The notes beneath the pieces are model-generated. The model was not told where the DNA came from, ran no database searches, and saw nothing but the letters and a program-made list of their open reading frames with translations. The position numbers and the translations under genes are program-made. Positions 62,620 through 64,000 of a stretch of 64,000 bases of DNA are shown here, piece by piece (the stretch's first letter is position 1; the number at the start of each line of letters is the position of its first letter). Source of the stretch: Odiellus spinosus (Eukaryota > Arthropoda > Arachnida > Opiliones > Phalangiidae); contig CAWUCO010000206.1 in the NCBI GenBank assembly GCA_963920705.1, positions 62,001 through 126,000 on the forward strand, given 5' to 3'.

Positions 62620-64000
62620 TTTAGACAAAACCAAAGTCATTCGAAAGAGCAATTAATGGACAGTCTAAATAATAAGAGTTTTCAAAAATCCGTTGAAAAA
62701 CAAGAAAAATATGGCCAATTCGAGAAACCATAGAATATCAAAATAGTCAAATTTCAGATTTTCAAAATTCGCTTTTTGATATTAGATGTTTTTTGAATTG
62801 GCTATATTTTCCATGTTTTTCAACGGATTTTCCAAAACTCTTGTTTTTTAGATAGACCAATATTTGCTCTTTCGAGTGGTGTTAATTTTGTCTAAATCGC
62901 TTAAAAATCAAAAGTTTTGTGTCCATTTGAATCCAATAATTTGGATTTTTAAGTGTTTTTTTTATTTTAACCAATTTTATATTTGTCACAATTTTGCAAT
63001 TTAGACAAAACCAAAGTCATTCGAAAGAGCAATTAATGGACAGTCTAAATAATAAGAGTTTTCAAAAATCCGTTGAAAAACAAGAAAAATATGGCCAATT
63101 CGAGAAACCATAGAATATCAAAATAGTCAAATTTCAGATTTTCAAAATTCGCTTTTTGATATTAGATGTTTTTTGAATTGGCTATATTTCCCATGTTTTT
63201 CAACGGATTTTCCAAAACTCTTGATTTTCAGATAGACCAATATTTGCTCTTTCAGGTGGTCTTAATTTTGTCTAAATCGCTTAAAAATCAAAAGTTTTGT
63301 GTCCATTTGAATCCTTTAATCTTGGATTTTTAAGTGTTTTTTTTATTTTAACCAATTTTATATTTGTCACAATTTTGCAATTTAGACAAAACCAAAGTCA
63401 TTCGAAAGAGCAATTAATGGACAGTCTAAATAATAAGAGTTTTCAAAAATCCGTTGAAAAACAAGAAAAATATGGCCAATTCGAGAAACCATAGAATATC
63501 AAAATAGTCAAATTTCAGATTTTCAAAATTCGCTTTTTGATATTAGATGTTTTTTGAATTGGCTATATTTCCCATGTTTTTCAACGGATTTTCCAAAACT
63601 CTTGATTTTCAGATAGACCAATATTTGCTCTTTCAGGTGGTCTTAATTTTGTCTAAATCGCTTAAAAATCAAAAGTTTTGTGTCCATTTGAATCCTTTAA
63701 TCTTGGATTTTTAAGCGTTTTTGCTTAATTTTAACCAATTTTATATTTGTCACAATTTTGCAATTTAGACAAAACCAAAGTCAGTCGAAAAAGTAATTAA
63801 TGGACAGTCTAAATAATAAGAGTTTTCAAAAATCCGTTGAAAAACAAGAAAAATATGGCCAATTCAAGAAATCATAGAATATCAAAATAGTCAAATTTCA
63901 GATTTTAAAAATTCGCTTTTTGATATTAGATGTTTTTTGAATTGTCCATATTTTCCATGTTTTTCAACGGATTTTCCAAAACTCTTGTTTTTTAGATAGA
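62614..64000 (+). repeat. Right-edge monomers, including two nearly identical copies
   Basis: Members at 62614, 62994, 63375 and 63758; the last is cut by the window edge. The 62994 and 63375 copies share TATATTTCCCATG, TTTCAGGTGGTC and AATCCTTTAATC, so they are a recent duplication. The copy at 63758 has AGTCAGTCGAAAAAGTAATTAATGG, a small cluster of private changes. The array clearly continues beyond the window. Confidence 0.8.

Larger units (their letters stand above)
1..64000 (+). repeat. Satellite DNA array, ~383 bp monomer, about 167 copies
   Basis: The sequence repeats every 383 bp from the first base to the last. The anchor TTG in TTTTGCAATTTAGAC falls at 86, 469, 852, 1235, 1618, 2001 and onward in steps of 383, with a few steps of 380-384 caused by small indels. 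Base composition is about 72% A+T by hand count of one monomer. No gene, RNA or dispersed element interrupts it, so every stretch between the sub-features listed here is more of the same satellite. Long homogeneous arrays with higher-order structure are typical of eukaryotic centromeric or pericentromeric heterochromatin; that placement is inferred and not visible in the window. I do not recognise the satellite family or the species. Most monomers share one orientation; five segments are inverted. Confidence 0.98.

Noticed and set aside
86..63494. About 90 open frames of 60-96 codons with almost the same peptide on the + strand, and four on the - strand
   Set aside because: They coincide with the repeat. 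The usual start is TTG inside TTTTGCAATTT, the frame shifts by two bases each monomer, and many monomers carry TAG in place of TAC about 40 codons in. The minus-strand examples are just the inverted monomers. No domain or start signal supports translation.
860..63500. AATAAA-like motifs on the minus strand (AAAATAAAGC in the linker)
   Set aside because: It is expected by chance in 72% A+T sequence and is not associated with any transcription unit that I can see.
1..64000. CRISPR array
   Set aside because: The unit is 383 bp and the whole unit repeats; there are no short repeats separated by unique spacers, and no cas genes.
1..64000. Tandem array of a fold-back transposon or MITE (inverted repeats around a short core)
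   Set aside because: The palindrome could descend from such an element, but I see no target-site duplication, no transposase and no boundary with unique sequence. It stays a possible origin only.
1..64000. Assembly artefact as the explanation for the repeat structure
   Set aside because: Monomers differ by many private substitutions and indels, and HORs change along the array, so it is not a simple copy loop. Individual junctions (inversions, 44432, 62607) could still be artefacts and need read support.

Overview
The whole 64 kb window is one uninterrupted array of an AT-rich tandem repeat (satellite DNA). The monomer is about 383 bp and roughly 28% G+C by a hand count of one copy, and there are about 167 copies. 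I found no stretch of non-satellite sequence, and no credible protein gene, RNA gene, transposon, CRISPR array, telomere repeat or origin. An array this long and uniform, with higher-order repeats, points to heterochromatin (centromeric, pericentromeric or subtelomeric) of a eukaryotic chromosome. The sequence alone does not identify the species. The short open frames of 60-96 codons recur only because the repeat does. They start at non-ATG triplets, shift frame every monomer (383 is not a multiple of 3), and many copies carry an internal TAG.

I anchored monomers on the triplet TTG inside the motif TTTTGCAATTTAGAC (first anchor at 86). Each monomer is a large imperfect palindrome: arm a1 (91-215 in the first copy), a unique core C of about 30 bp (216-245), arm a2 (246-369, an approximate reverse complement of a1), then linker L (370-468). 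The array therefore reads L-a1-C-a2-L-a1-C-a2, and every C and every L lies between inverted copies of the same ~125 bp arm.

Layout. 1-26511: forward monomers grouped into changing higher-order repeats (HORs): a 6-mer of 2298 bp at 1235-5830 with a 5-mer derivative to 7745, a scrambled 6-mer to 10043, a trimer x2 at 10044-12341, a second 6-mer x2 at 12342-16937, a composite to 19234, a dimer x3 at 19235-21532, then mixed monomers. 26512-39146: a more divergent zone with different subfamily markers and five inverted segments (27771-28133, 28920-29282, 34663-35520, 36194-36556, 36961-37322). 39147-51522: forward monomers again, with 4-mer, trimer and dimer HORs and a 121 bp partial duplication at 44311-44552. 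51523-56111: a 6-mer x2 of about 2294 bp. 56112-64000: 5-mer HORs of about 1912 bp, ending in two nearly identical monomers.

The most notable signal is the combination of palindromic monomers and inverted segments. All five inversions have their junctions inside the a1/a2 arm homology, and all keep the 383 bp register exactly. Several forward monomers also carry short tracts in a2 that match a1. Both suggest exchange, conversion or template switching between palindrome arms, on top of the unequal exchange that made the HORs.
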